From contig CAYMAZ010000001.1 in assembly GCA_964388575.1 (NCBI GenBank), forward strand, positions 1-64,000: DNA of 64,000 nucleotides, read 5' to 3'. A program made the translations under genes and the position numbers. How positions within the stretch are numbered: the first letter of the stretch is position 1; every line of letters starts with the position of its first letter. Of the stretch, positions 19,203 through 26,408 are shown in pieces. The notes under the pieces are model-generated. The model worked only from the letters and a program-made list of their open reading frames with translations, was not told the DNA's origin and made no database searches. The DNA comes from CAYMAZ01 sp964388575. Its GTDB lineage: Bacteria > Bacteroidota > Bacteroidia > Bacteroidales > DTU049.

Positions 19203-19210
19203 CAAATTTA
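19203..19210 (-). promoter_or_regulatory. -7 element of thiF-thiS
   Basis: TAAATTTG on the minus strand, 13 nt upstream of the ATG at 19189 and just downstream of the terminator of the preceding gene. Confidence 0.4.
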
Positions 19211-19213
19211 GTC

Positions 19214-19241
19214 AAAAAAAAAACCGCCACAAAGGGCGGTT
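19214..19241 (-). terminator. Rho-independent terminator of the 871-aa T9SS cargo gene
   Basis: Minus-strand hairpin AACCGCC / GGCGGTT (19241-19235 with 19228-19222, 6-nt loop), followed by a run of eight T (19221-19214). It lies 20 nt after the stop at 19262. Confidence 0.9.
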
Positions 19242-19261
19242 CTTTTAAAAAAAGGTTAGGC

Positions 19262-21877
19262 CTATTTTGCAATCATAATCTGTTTGGTGCTTGTGCCTCC
19301 AGAAGTGATTGTTTTAACGAAATATAAGCCATCAGCAAATGAAGATACATCAAATCTGTGCATTGTGCTGTTTACTGTTGCAGTATATGCCAGTTGGCCT
19401 GAAATGGTATAAACTTCAATACTGCTTATGTTTTCATTGGATACAACCTGAACGATATCCTGAGCTGGATTTGGAAAAACAGCAACTTTGCTGATTTCAG
19501 GGGTGTTGATTCCGGTGCTGACATCAATCATAATATCATCAAGTGCAATATAAAATTTGTCTGGGTCACTGTATGCATGGAATCCGATATAATAGGTTCC
19601 GGTTGCAGGTACTGTAAACTGACTGATGTTTTGCTGATAAGTAATATTGTCCATGTTTGGAAGGTCAACAATAACATTTGTCAATGCTGAAGGTGTTGGT
19701 TCTGTTCCGAAAGCAACTTTCATTTTTTCAGTAAACACTGTTCCCTGCCATTCACCGACTACATACCAGAACGATAGATCATAGGTTGTGTTTTCTTCAA
19801 GATCAATACAAGTTGTAATCAGCCAATCGTTAGCATTTTCTGTTGGATTGTATTCATAAATTGCAAACCAATCGCCTGAATGTGCAAGATCAGAATATTC
19901 ATCAATGATCCATAAACTTGCGTCATTGTTCAGATTCTCAATTTTCCAGTTTGAATAATCTTCACCAGGTTCGAAGCCCATTGTATAAGGTAAGGTAGAA
20001 GATGCAAAACTTGAAACGGTAATTGTTTTGCAGTCATTGGAAGTGTTCCCGTCGTTGCTTAATTCTGTACATGCCTGAATTGTGTATGAGCCTGGAGCTG
20101 AAAGGTCAATGGTTGTTGTGAAAGTGTAGTTTTCACTGGCACCGGGAGCTAGCGGACCTGCTATTGTTCCTGTGACAGGTGTTCCTCCGTCTAATGTGAA
20201 ATAAACTGGAATGTTGGATTGAGGCAGATTCCCCAAATTCTTGACAATAATTTCTACATTTTGTGATGATGAAAGGTTACAGCCTGATGTAATCGGAATA
20301 ATTGATTCTACCATGACATCATCATCTATTGAAGCAGCCTGATTCATGATAACAAGAGTTGCGTGCTGTTTGCCGTTTGCATCTGCCAATTCAGTAAATG
20401 TACCGTTGGTAAGGTTGTAATATCCAAATTTATATGCCCCACCGCAAGTGATTGTGTATAATTTTTGCGTCGCTTTGTCATAAGCAACATCCTGTCCGTA
20501 GTTCAGATCTACGCCAACAGTGCCCATACTTGTGACGGCACCGGTTGAAGGGTTGATTTTGTATAAGTTGTCATTGTCAAGGGCAGGACCGTAAATAAAT
20601 CCATCATCTGCAACATCAATACCGATAATCATACCTTCTGTACCTGTACCGATAAGTGAAAGCACTCTTGAATTCATATCCAGTGTACAAAGTTGAGGAA
20701 GATTTGCAGCAGTGAGTACCAGAACATACATGGTTGAAGTTGTGAAATCCCAAGCGATTCCTGTGGGTGTACCGGGAACGCCTGTCATTGTTCCGAGAGA
20801 TGTGTATACACCTGTTGTTGAAACAGTTCCGATAGTCATGTCACTGTGTACTCTGTAGATTGTGCTGCCGTCATATGTTTCTGCCATCGGGAAAGGAGTG
20901 TCTGTAGCAGTTCCAACATTTGAAAGACTGCCGTCAGCCAGTGAAATAAAATGGTATGTCAGATCTGTCGTATTTACTGTATATGCATCAGTTATATCAG
21001 CAACTGTAAACAACTTATTCATTGAATCATTTGTAGGATCTAAATCTCCGGTAAGCACTGTAGTTGCAGTTGCGGTATATGATCCCATGACAGCTGTCCA
21101 GTTTGTAAAGCTAACGGTTTGGTTGGCTCCGGCTGCAAGATTGCTCACGGAATAAGTGTCTGTATAAACATCTGTTGTACCGTCATTTATTGCAAAATTG
21201 ACTGTGAAACTCTGTGATGCAGTACCAAAATTTTGAACTACTGCAGATGGAGTTACTGTTGATCCGGGTGCGTAGTTTGAACTCATTGGAATTGAATTGA
21301 TGCCAACATCACTGCTTTGTGCAACATTGAGGGTAATTGTTCCAGTAACAGTATGAGGTGCTGCACCATATCCGTCTCCGAATATCAAATAGTCAATGGT
21401 TTGTATGCCTGTCACACTGGCACCAATGGCAACAGATACATTAAATGTATATGTTCCACCAACAAGAGCTCCGCAACCTGAAGGAGTTGTGACCTCCCCC
21501 CATACAACAGTTTGTCCTGTGATTGGACTTAAATTCATCAGGGCACCTGAACAGCCGTTTTCAGGAGCAAGCGGATCACTTGTTCCGGTTGTCTGTGGAG
21601 TTATCCCTGTTGGAAAAGTCATAGAAACTCCGTCCACATATTCAACATCGGGAGATGAGAATGTTAATGTGAAATTTAATGTTTGTGTTGCTCCTGGAAT
21701 GTAATTCAATGTTTGACTGGTAATACTTCCGGTTAATTCTTTGTCAACATTCTGTGAAGGAAAGGGTGTTTTGTGTCTGGCATCAGAACGTGAAGCTGAT
21801 GTTAATGACTGTGCGTGCATGAAGCCTGAAAAAAGCAAAGCCAGCACTAAAGTAATTGTAAATCTTTTCATATTCAA
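19262..21877 (-). CDS. Large secreted T9SS cargo protein with CARDB, propeller-like and adhesin-type domains
   Basis: 871 aa. A Sec signal peptide (about 1-22, ending FMHAQ) is followed by a beta-sandwich (about 50-185) and a CARDB-like domain (about 190-290). A repetitive beta-propeller-like region (300-510) comes next, then a second CARDB-like domain (520-630) and a cleaved-adhesin/choice-of-anchor-type domain (640-790). The end is a T9SS type A sorting domain (about 798-871) with VFPNPAQD, then GLYFVK and a basic tail. The protein is exported by Sec, then crosses the outer membrane by T9SS and is anchored or released. The architecture suggests adhesion or surface binding; no catalytic motif was seen. 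It is monocistronic with its own terminator. Confidence 0.88.
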   Translation of the reverse strand: MNMKRFTITLVLALLFSGFMHAQSLTSASRSDARHKTPFPSQNVDKELTGSITSQTLNYIPGATQTLNFTLTFSSPDVEYVDGVSMTFPTGITPQTTGTSDPLAPENGCSGALMNLSPITGQTVVWGEVTTPSGCGALVGGTYTFNVSVAIGASVTGIQTIDYLIFGDGYGAAPHTVTGTITLNVAQSSDVGINSIPMSSNYAPGSTVTPSAVVQNFGTASQSFTVNFAINDGTTDVYTDTYSVSNLAAGANQTVSFTNWTAVMGSYTATATTVLTGDLDPTNDSMNKLFTVADITDAYTVNTTDLTYHFISLADGSLSNVGTATDTPFPMAETYDGSTIYRVHSDMTIGTVSTTGVYTSLGTMTGVPGTPTGIAWDFTTSTMYVLVLTAANLPQLCTLDMNSRVLSLIGTGTEGMIIGIDVADDGFIYGPALDNDNLYKINPSTGAVTSMGTVGVDLNYGQDVAYDKATQKLYTITCGGAYKFGYYNLTNGTFTELADANGKQHATLVIMNQAASIDDDVMVESIIPITSGCNLSSSQNVEIIVKNLGNLPQSNIPVYFTLDGGTPVTGTIAGPLAPGASENYTFTTTIDLSAPGSYTIQACTELSNDGNTSNDCKTITVSSFASSTLPYTMGFEPGEDYSNWKIENLNNDASLWIIDEYSDLAHSGDWFAIYEYNPTENANDWLITTCIDLEENTTYDLSFWYVVGEWQGTVFTEKMKVAFGTEPTPSALTNVIVDLPNMDNITYQQNISQFTVPATGTYYIGFHAYSDPDKFYIALDDIMIDVSTGINTPEISKVAVFPNPAQDIVQVVSNENISSIEVYTISGQLAYTATVNSTMHRFDVSSFADGLYFVKTITSGGTSTKQIMIAK

Positions 21878-21899
21878 TTTTTAATTTGGTTAATGTTTG

Positions 21900-21907
21900 C
21901 AAAAATA
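21900..21907 (-). promoter_or_regulatory. -7 element of the 871-aa T9SS cargo gene
   Basis: TATTTTTG on the minus strand, 22 nt upstream of the ATG at 21877. A CAAATTAA lies 11 nt downstream, loosely like the palindromic block at the two other secreted-protein genes but with different spacing. Confidence 0.4.
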
Positions 21908-21976
21908 GAAATTTATTTGTGGATAATGAATTTAATGTTAGATTTTATTAAAAAAAGATTATATCGGAATGATTTA

Positions 21977-21984
21977 TATTTTTG
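21977..21984 (+). promoter_or_regulatory. -7 element of mutY
   Basis: TATTTTTG on the plus strand, 17 nt before the ATG at 22002. It lies inside the longer ORF version starting at 21969 and so favours the 22002 start. Confidence 0.4.
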
Positions 21985-22001
21985 CATTTTCGGGAATATT
22001 T

Positions 22002-23072
22002 ATGAATATTGGTGAAACAATTGTTAAATGGTATCATGAAAATGCAAGGGATTTGCCCTGGAGAATGTATCCGAATCCATACAATATCTGGGTCTCAGAA
22101 ATCATTCTTCAGCAAACACAAATGGAGAGAGGAGTGGAATATTACAATCGATTTATTGAAAACTTCCCTGATGTGTATGAACTTTCACGAACTGAGGAGA
22201 GTGAGATTTTGAAAATGTGGCAGGGACTTGGTTATTACAGCCGTGCAAGAAATATGTTGAAGGCAGCAAGGCAGATAGTGAATGATTTCAACGGAACATT
22301 TCCTTATACATACGAAGATCTGATACAGCTTAAAGGAGTTGGTGATTATACTGCATGTGCAATTCTTTCTATTGCATTTGAAAAACCATATGTGGTTGCT
22401 GACGGGAATGTCATACGGTTAATAACACGACTGTTTGCAATAGATGAGGCTTCTGAGGACAAAAAAACCATTTTGAAGATTAAATCTATCGCCACAGAAA
22501 TGATGAATGATTTAAACCCTTCATTTTTTAATCAGGGTTTAATGGAAATGGGAGCTCTCATATGCAAACCAGGTTATCCGTTATGTAATATTTGCCCTGT
22601 TCATGATGTTTGCATGGCGGCTGCCACCAATACTCAGCAATTTTTTCCGGTAAAAAAACCGAAAGTAAAAAAAACGCAAAGACTTTTTCACTATTTTGTA
22701 TTGATTGACCCTGCTCAGAATGTGCTTTTATGTCAGAGAAACAAGAATGATATATGGAAGGGTTTATGGGAGTTTCCTCTGATTGAGACAAAGACAGAAC
22801 CTATTCCTGGACAGTTAATCGGTGAACTATTTACAAATCCTGAAAAAAATCGTATCACTTCAAGTTACAAATTCTCAAAAAAGCATATTCTCACTCATCA
22901 GGTAATTATGGCCACTTTTTATATCTTTGAAATGAAAGAATTACCAAATGATGGTGATGTTAATGTCCGGATTCCGATTATTGAAATCAGTCAATATCCT
23001 GTCCACAACCTTATGAGATGGGGAGTTGAGCAAATTTCAGAGTGGCTTGGAAATGAAAAAAATTCTGATTAA
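22002..23072 (+). CDS. mutY: A/G-specific adenine DNA glycosylase MutY
   Basis: 356 aa from ATG 22002. MutY removes adenine mispaired with 8-oxoguanine. Catalytic Glu33 lies in SEIILQQTQ, the helix-hairpin-helix is LKGVGDYTACA (about 110-120), and Asp134 is in VADGNV. The 4Fe-4S ligands are Cys188-X6-Cys195-X2-Cys198-X5-Cys204. A C-terminal MutT-like domain (about 215-345) recognises 8-oxoG. A start at 21969 is possible, but its extra residues are not family-like and it would lie upstream of the predicted transcription start. mutY-ssb-gldE-gldD is a recurrent Bacteroidota gene order. Confidence 0.95.
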   Translation: MNIGETIVKWYHENARDLPWRMYPNPYNIWVSEIILQQTQMERGVEYYNRFIENFPDVYELSRTEESEILKMWQGLGYYSRARNMLKAARQIVNDFNGTFPYTYEDLIQLKGVGDYTACAILSIAFEKPYVVADGNVIRLITRLFAIDEASEDKKTILKIKSIATEMMNDLNPSFFNQGLMEMGALICKPGYPLCNICPVHDVCMAAATNTQQFFPVKKPKVKKTQRLFHYFVLIDPAQNVLLCQRNKNDIWKGLWEFPLIETKTEPIPGQLIGELFTNPEKNRITSSYKFSKKHILTHQVIMATFYIFEMKELPNDGDVNVRIPIIEISQYPVHNLMRWGVEQISEWLGNEKNSD

Positions 23073-23084
23073 ATGTTTTTTTCT

Positions 23085-23092
23085 TAATTTTG
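23085..23092 (+). promoter_or_regulatory. -7 element of ssb
   Basis: TAATTTTG on the plus strand, 24 nt before the ATG at 23117, just after the mutY stop. Confidence 0.4.
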
Positions 23093-23116
23093 TACCCTGA
23101 AATAAAGATTTTGAAA

Positions 23117-23539
23117 ATGAGAGGATTAAACAAAGTGATACTAATTGGGAATTTAGGCAAGGATCCCGATTTTAAAGAGGACTCAAAACGTGCTTCTTTT
23201 TCCCTTGCCACAACAGAATCATACATTGACAAAACAGGTCAGCGTGTTGATCAGACTGAATGGCACAATATTGTCATCTGGGGTAATCTCGCTGAAATTG
23301 CTCATAAATATCTCAGAAAAGGCACCCCAATTTATCTTGAAGGAAAAATCAGGTCAAGATCATATGATGATGCTGAAGGTCAGAAAAAGTATATTACAGA
23401 GATCAGAGCTGATAATTTTATTATGCTCGGAGGCAAAAGAGATGATGAATCTTCAGGTTCTCAAAACAACAATGAATCTTCATATTCACCTCCCGAAACT
23501 TCTTCAATGCCTCAGCCAGATGATGACCTGCCGTTTTAA
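23117..23539 (+). CDS. ssb: Single-stranded DNA-binding protein
   Basis: 140 aa from ATG 23117, the conserved SSB opening (RGLNKVILIGNLGKDP). The OB-fold domain (1-105) has the usual FSLATTESY and WHNIV...GNLAEIA..Y elements. A disordered Ser/Asn/Pro-rich linker ends in the acidic tip DDDLPF that recruits replication and repair partners. An upstream in-frame ATG at 23090 lies inside the -7 element and is rejected as start. It binds ssDNA as a tetramer at replication forks. Confidence 0.95.
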   Translation: MRGLNKVILIGNLGKDPDFKEDSKRASFSLATTESYIDKTGQRVDQTEWHNIVIWGNLAEIAHKYLRKGTPIYLEGKIRSRSYDDAEGQKKYITEIRADNFIMLGGKRDDESSGSQNNNESSYSPPETSSMPQPDDDLPF

Positions 23540-23550
23540 TGCTTTGAATT

Positions 23551-23584
23551 TTTGGAATTCATCTGTTTCAAATGATTATATTTG
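23551..23584 (+). promoter_or_regulatory. Promoter upstream of the gldE-like gene
   Basis: TTTG (23551-23554), 22-nt spacer, TATATTTG (23577-23584): a good match to the Bacteroidota -33/-7 consensus. The predicted transcript would start near 23590, which supports translation beginning around the TTG at 23611 rather than only at 23839. Confidence 0.55.
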
Positions 23585-23610
23585 CAAATAAATAACAAAA
23601 AGAAATAATT

Positions 23611-23838
23611 TTGGAATCATCGTTACATGATCATCTGAATCAAATTTCAGTGGTTCTTTTTAACATCAGTGAATTATCCTGAATTCATAAGTTTCTGATC
23701 TTCTCGCTGATCATTTTAATCGTCCTGATACTGATCAAAGTTGGACAGAAAATTTTAATCAACATCGTTGATTCTGATGAAGATCACAAACATTCATTTC
23801 TGAAATCACTGAATAAAGGACAATATAATAATATTGAC
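23611..23838 (+). pseudogene. Upstream coding extension of gldE interrupted by TGA
   Basis: Continuing the gldE frame upstream gives protein-like sequence. From TTG 23611, 23 residues (starting LESSLHDHLNQ) run to a TGA at 23680-23682. After it comes IHKFLIFSLIILIVLILIK, a clear TM helix, leading without a break into the 23839 ORF. A TGG or CGA at the TGA would give a normal-length GldE. This could be an assembly error, a real nonsense mutation, or an unusual start codon after the TGA. Confidence 0.55.
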
Positions 23839-24945
23839 GTGGCAATCCATGTGGCTGACGTTTTTCTAAGTGTTCTTTCAGCCTCTGTTTTTACTGCTGC
23901 TTTTATTTATCTTTTTTCTGCTGAAGCTGCATCCATGTCTCTGTATCTTCTGTTTATATTATCCGTACTTTCAGGCTTTTTCGTGTTTTGGGTGTTTGAC
24001 TTCATATCTGTGATGCTTTCATCTTTAATTGTTAGAAATTCTAAAAAACCGGCTATAATTGTCTGGTTGTTTATGTTTGTGATTGCACTCAGTTATCCGT
24101 TCAGAAAACTTTTTGAACGGAGCAACAGGCAGGAAAAAATGATAAAGAGAAACACTTTGACATTCAGTGATTTATCTGAAGTTATTGAAAGTTCAGAAGC
24201 ACGACCTGAGGAAGAACAGGAGAAGGAATTGATGAAAGGAGTGTTGAATTTTTCGGATCTGGAAGTCAAGGAAATCATGAGATCCAGGGTTGATGTGGTG
24301 GCTTTTCATCAAAGGATGCCTTTTAACGAAGTATTGAAAGAAATTGTCAGTTCAGGTTACAGCCGGTTTCCGGTGTATGGTGATAATCTGGACAGCATCG
24401 TTGGAATTCTGCATATTAAGGATATGCTGCCTTTTCTTTCAGAAAAAGAAGATTTTCAGTGGCAGAAATATATTCGCCAGGCAATGTTCGTTCCTGAAAA
24501 TCTCAAAATTAATGAGCTTCTGAAAGAATTTCAGTTGAAAAAAAGTCACATCGCTGTCATTGTGGATGAATATGGTGGAACTTCCGGCATTGTCACACTT
24601 GAAGATATCATTGAAGAAATTGTGGGAGAAATCGATGATGAATTTGATGAAGCAACAGACGGAATTGTTTATGAAAAGGTATCACACAATGAATTTGTCT
24701 TCGACGGCAAAACATCACTGAATGATTTCTGCAAAATAATTTCCTTTCCGTTTGATGATCTGGATGAAGTGAAAGGTGATGCTGAAACACTTGCAGGATT
24801 GATTCTAAGTATTGAGGGAAAATTCCCCGAAGTGAACAGTTCTGTCAGATTTAACAATCTGGAGTTTCAGGTCATGGCCATGGATAATAGAAGAATTCAG
24901 AAAGTGAAGGTGAAACGTGATGAAACAAATGAAGACAATTTGTAA
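23839..24945 (+). CDS. gldE: GldE-like CorC/HlyC-family protein (CBS pair), divergent membrane domain
   Basis: 368 aa from GTG 23839, but the frame is protein-like further upstream (see the adjacent entry). The N-terminal membrane region (about 1-95) has three hydrophobic helices. It lacks the DUF21/CNNM signatures I remember for GldE (SGAEVALFSL, GEVLPK). Two CBS domains follow (about 130-265) with YSRFPVYGDNLDSIVGILHIKD and DEYGGTSGIVTLEDIIEEIVGEI, then the CorC_HlyC C-terminal domain (275-360). GldE supports T9SS/gliding lipoprotein GldD in flavobacteria. gldD overlaps its 3' end by 26 bp. Assignment rests on the C-terminal domains plus synteny. Confidence 0.82.
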   Translation: MAIHVADVFLSVLSASVFTAAFIYLFSAEAASMSLYLLFILSVLSGFFVFWVFDFISVMLSSLIVRNSKKPAIIVWLFMFVIALSYPFRKLFERSNRQEKMIKRNTLTFSDLSEVIESSEARPEEEQEKELMKGVLNFSDLEVKEIMRSRVDVVAFHQRMPFNEVLKEIVSSGYSRFPVYGDNLDSIVGILHIKDMLPFLSEKEDFQWQKYIRQAMFVPENLKINELLKEFQLKKSHIAVIVDEYGGTSGIVTLEDIIEEIVGEIDDEFDEATDGIVYEKVSHNEFVFDGKTSLNDFCKIISFPFDDLDEVKGDAETLAGLILSIEGKFPEVNSSVRFNNLEFQVMAMDNRRIQKVKVKRDETNEDNL

Positions 24946-25513
24946 TATTTTTTTATTTGGCATCATTTTGTTCACTGTGTCGTGCGGCAGAGAAAACGAA
25001 TATTATGCTCCGAAACCCAGGGGGTATTTTAGAATAGACCTGCCGGAAAAGGAGTATACCAGGATTGATACCATTTACCCTTTTTCTTTTGAAATTCCTG
25101 TTTATGCGCGGCTTGAAACTGATACTACCGGCTACGAAGGAGAATACTGGTTTAATGTTAAGATTCCTGAACATAAAGGTTCAATTCACTTCAGCTATAA
25201 GGTGGTACGCGAAAACCTTTATGAATATACTGAGGATACTCATAATTTTGTATACAAACATGTACCCAAAGCAGAAGATATTAAGGTTGAAGAAATAAAA
25301 CATGCTGAAAACCATGTTTTCTCCCTTTTATATCAGATAAGAGGAGTGGAAGCTGCATCTCCGACTCAATTTTACATCACAGACAGTACACGTCATTTTT
25401 TAAGAGGAGCATTATATTTTGAGCATATCCCCAACAACGATTCAATTCAGCCGGTAATTGATTTTGTAAATGAAGATATTTTTCATCTGATTTCTTCGCT
25501 TCGATGGAAATAA
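24920..25513 (+). CDS. gldD: Gliding motility lipoprotein GldD
   Basis: About 197 aa. A lipoprotein signal peptide (LFTVSCGRE, lipobox Cys near residue 22) leads to the GldD hallmark PKPRGYFRIDLPEKEY and a conserved C-terminal body. GldD is a membrane-anchored lipoprotein needed with GldE for T9SS-dependent gliding in flavobacteria; non-gliding Bacteroidota keep it too. Starts at 24917 (GTG), 24920 (ATG) or 24929 (ATG) are all possible; all overlap gldE, indicating coupling. It ends 9 bp before the convergent DUF4249 gene. Confidence 0.93.
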   Translation: MKQMKTICNIFLFGIILFTVSCGRENEYYAPKPRGYFRIDLPEKEYTRIDTIYPFSFEIPVYARLETDTTGYEGEYWFNVKIPEHKGSIHFSYKVVRENLYEYTEDTHNFVYKHVPKAEDIKVEEIKHAENHVFSLLYQIRGVEAASPTQFYITDSTRHFLRGALYFEHIPNNDSIQPVIDFVNEDIFHLISSLRWK

Positions 25514-25522
25514 GCAATAATA

Positions 25523-26404
25523 CTAATCAATCCATCCCCAGTCATCAGCAAGTTTCGGAATGATAATTGAGTCCTGATAAATTGTATATCCTGCAAAAAT
25601 GCCATATCCGTTTTCTATGTTGTTGAAAACCATAACCGGCTCCGAAAATGGACTGTTTGAAGAATTCTGTTGAGTCAATGATGTTAAAAGATACATGTAC
25701 ATATCTTCAGAGACACTCAATAAGTCGATGTAAAGTTTGTTCGTATCATTACTGAAATGACTTAATTCAAGATCAAATGACATGATCTGACTTTGTCCCT
25801 TGAACAGAATGTCTGAAAATATGCCAAACTCATCGCTGTAATTTTCTATGAAGGGTTCATCTGTATAAAAGTATAAATACAAATATTCTAATGGTTCAGG
25901 GAAATTCTCTTCAGGAGCAATTTTAAATCTTATCAGATAATAGTTGTCAGTGTCTGATGGATCATGAATCTGTATCCGAAACCTGAGATAGTCATTGTAT
26001 TGAGTCTGAACTCTGATCGTGTCTGTCAGTAAAAAAGGAACGGCTTTTGGGATGTGACTTGATGCTGAAATTTCTTCCTGGTCTTTTTGAATGTTTATAA
26101 GGTGAATTGCCCCCTGAGATGGAATAAATCCGTTGGTTTTGTATAATCCCGGAGTGACCTCAGAGAGTGTATCACGAGCAATCCCGTTTTCAAAAAAAAC
26201 AATTCTGGCTCCGCTTACGTAGTCATAATCAGTATTGTCAAGAATGAACTTACTCTTTCTCAAATAAACTGTCACTTCACCTGAGTCGTTATATAAGCAA
26301 TTTGCTGCTAATTTTCTGCCTCTGTCAGGAATTTCCATGTCAATGTATTTTTCACAGGAAAACAAAATGATTGTCATGAAAATAAGAAAAATGATTCTTT
26401 TCAT
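25523..26404 (-). CDS. DUF4249 lipoprotein partnered with a TonB-dependent receptor
   Basis: 293 aa. The lipoprotein signal peptide has Cys17 in ILFSCEK. The body matches the Bacteroidota DUF4249 family: YI.MEIPDRGRKLAANC near the start, then a beta-rich domain with Asp/Asn-rich loops. DUF4249 genes almost always follow a TonB-dependent receptor gene, as here with a 4-bp gap. The protein probably acts as a surface lid or ligand-capture subunit, analogous to SusD-type partners. The ligand is unknown. Confidence 0.85.
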   Translation of the reverse strand: MKRIIFLIFMTIILFSCEKYIDMEIPDRGRKLAANCLYNDSGEVTVYLRKSKFILDNTDYDYVSGARIVFFENGIARDTLSEVTPGLYKTNGFIPSQGAIHLINIQKDQEEISASSHIPKAVPFLLTDTIRVQTQYNDYLRFRIQIHDPSDTDNYYLIRFKIAPEENFPEPLEYLYLYFYTDEPFIENYSDEFGIFSDILFKGQSQIMSFDLELSHFSNDTNKLYIDLLSVSEDMYMYLLTSLTQQNSSNSPFSEPVMVFNNIENGYGIFAGYTIYQDSIIIPKLADDWGWID

Positions 26405-26408
26405 GTTG

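Noticed and set aside
23680..23682. TGA in gldE as a recoded Trp or selenocysteine codon
   Set aside because: TGA ends several normal genes here (for example at 36043 and 54275), and no SECIS-like hairpin follows directly.
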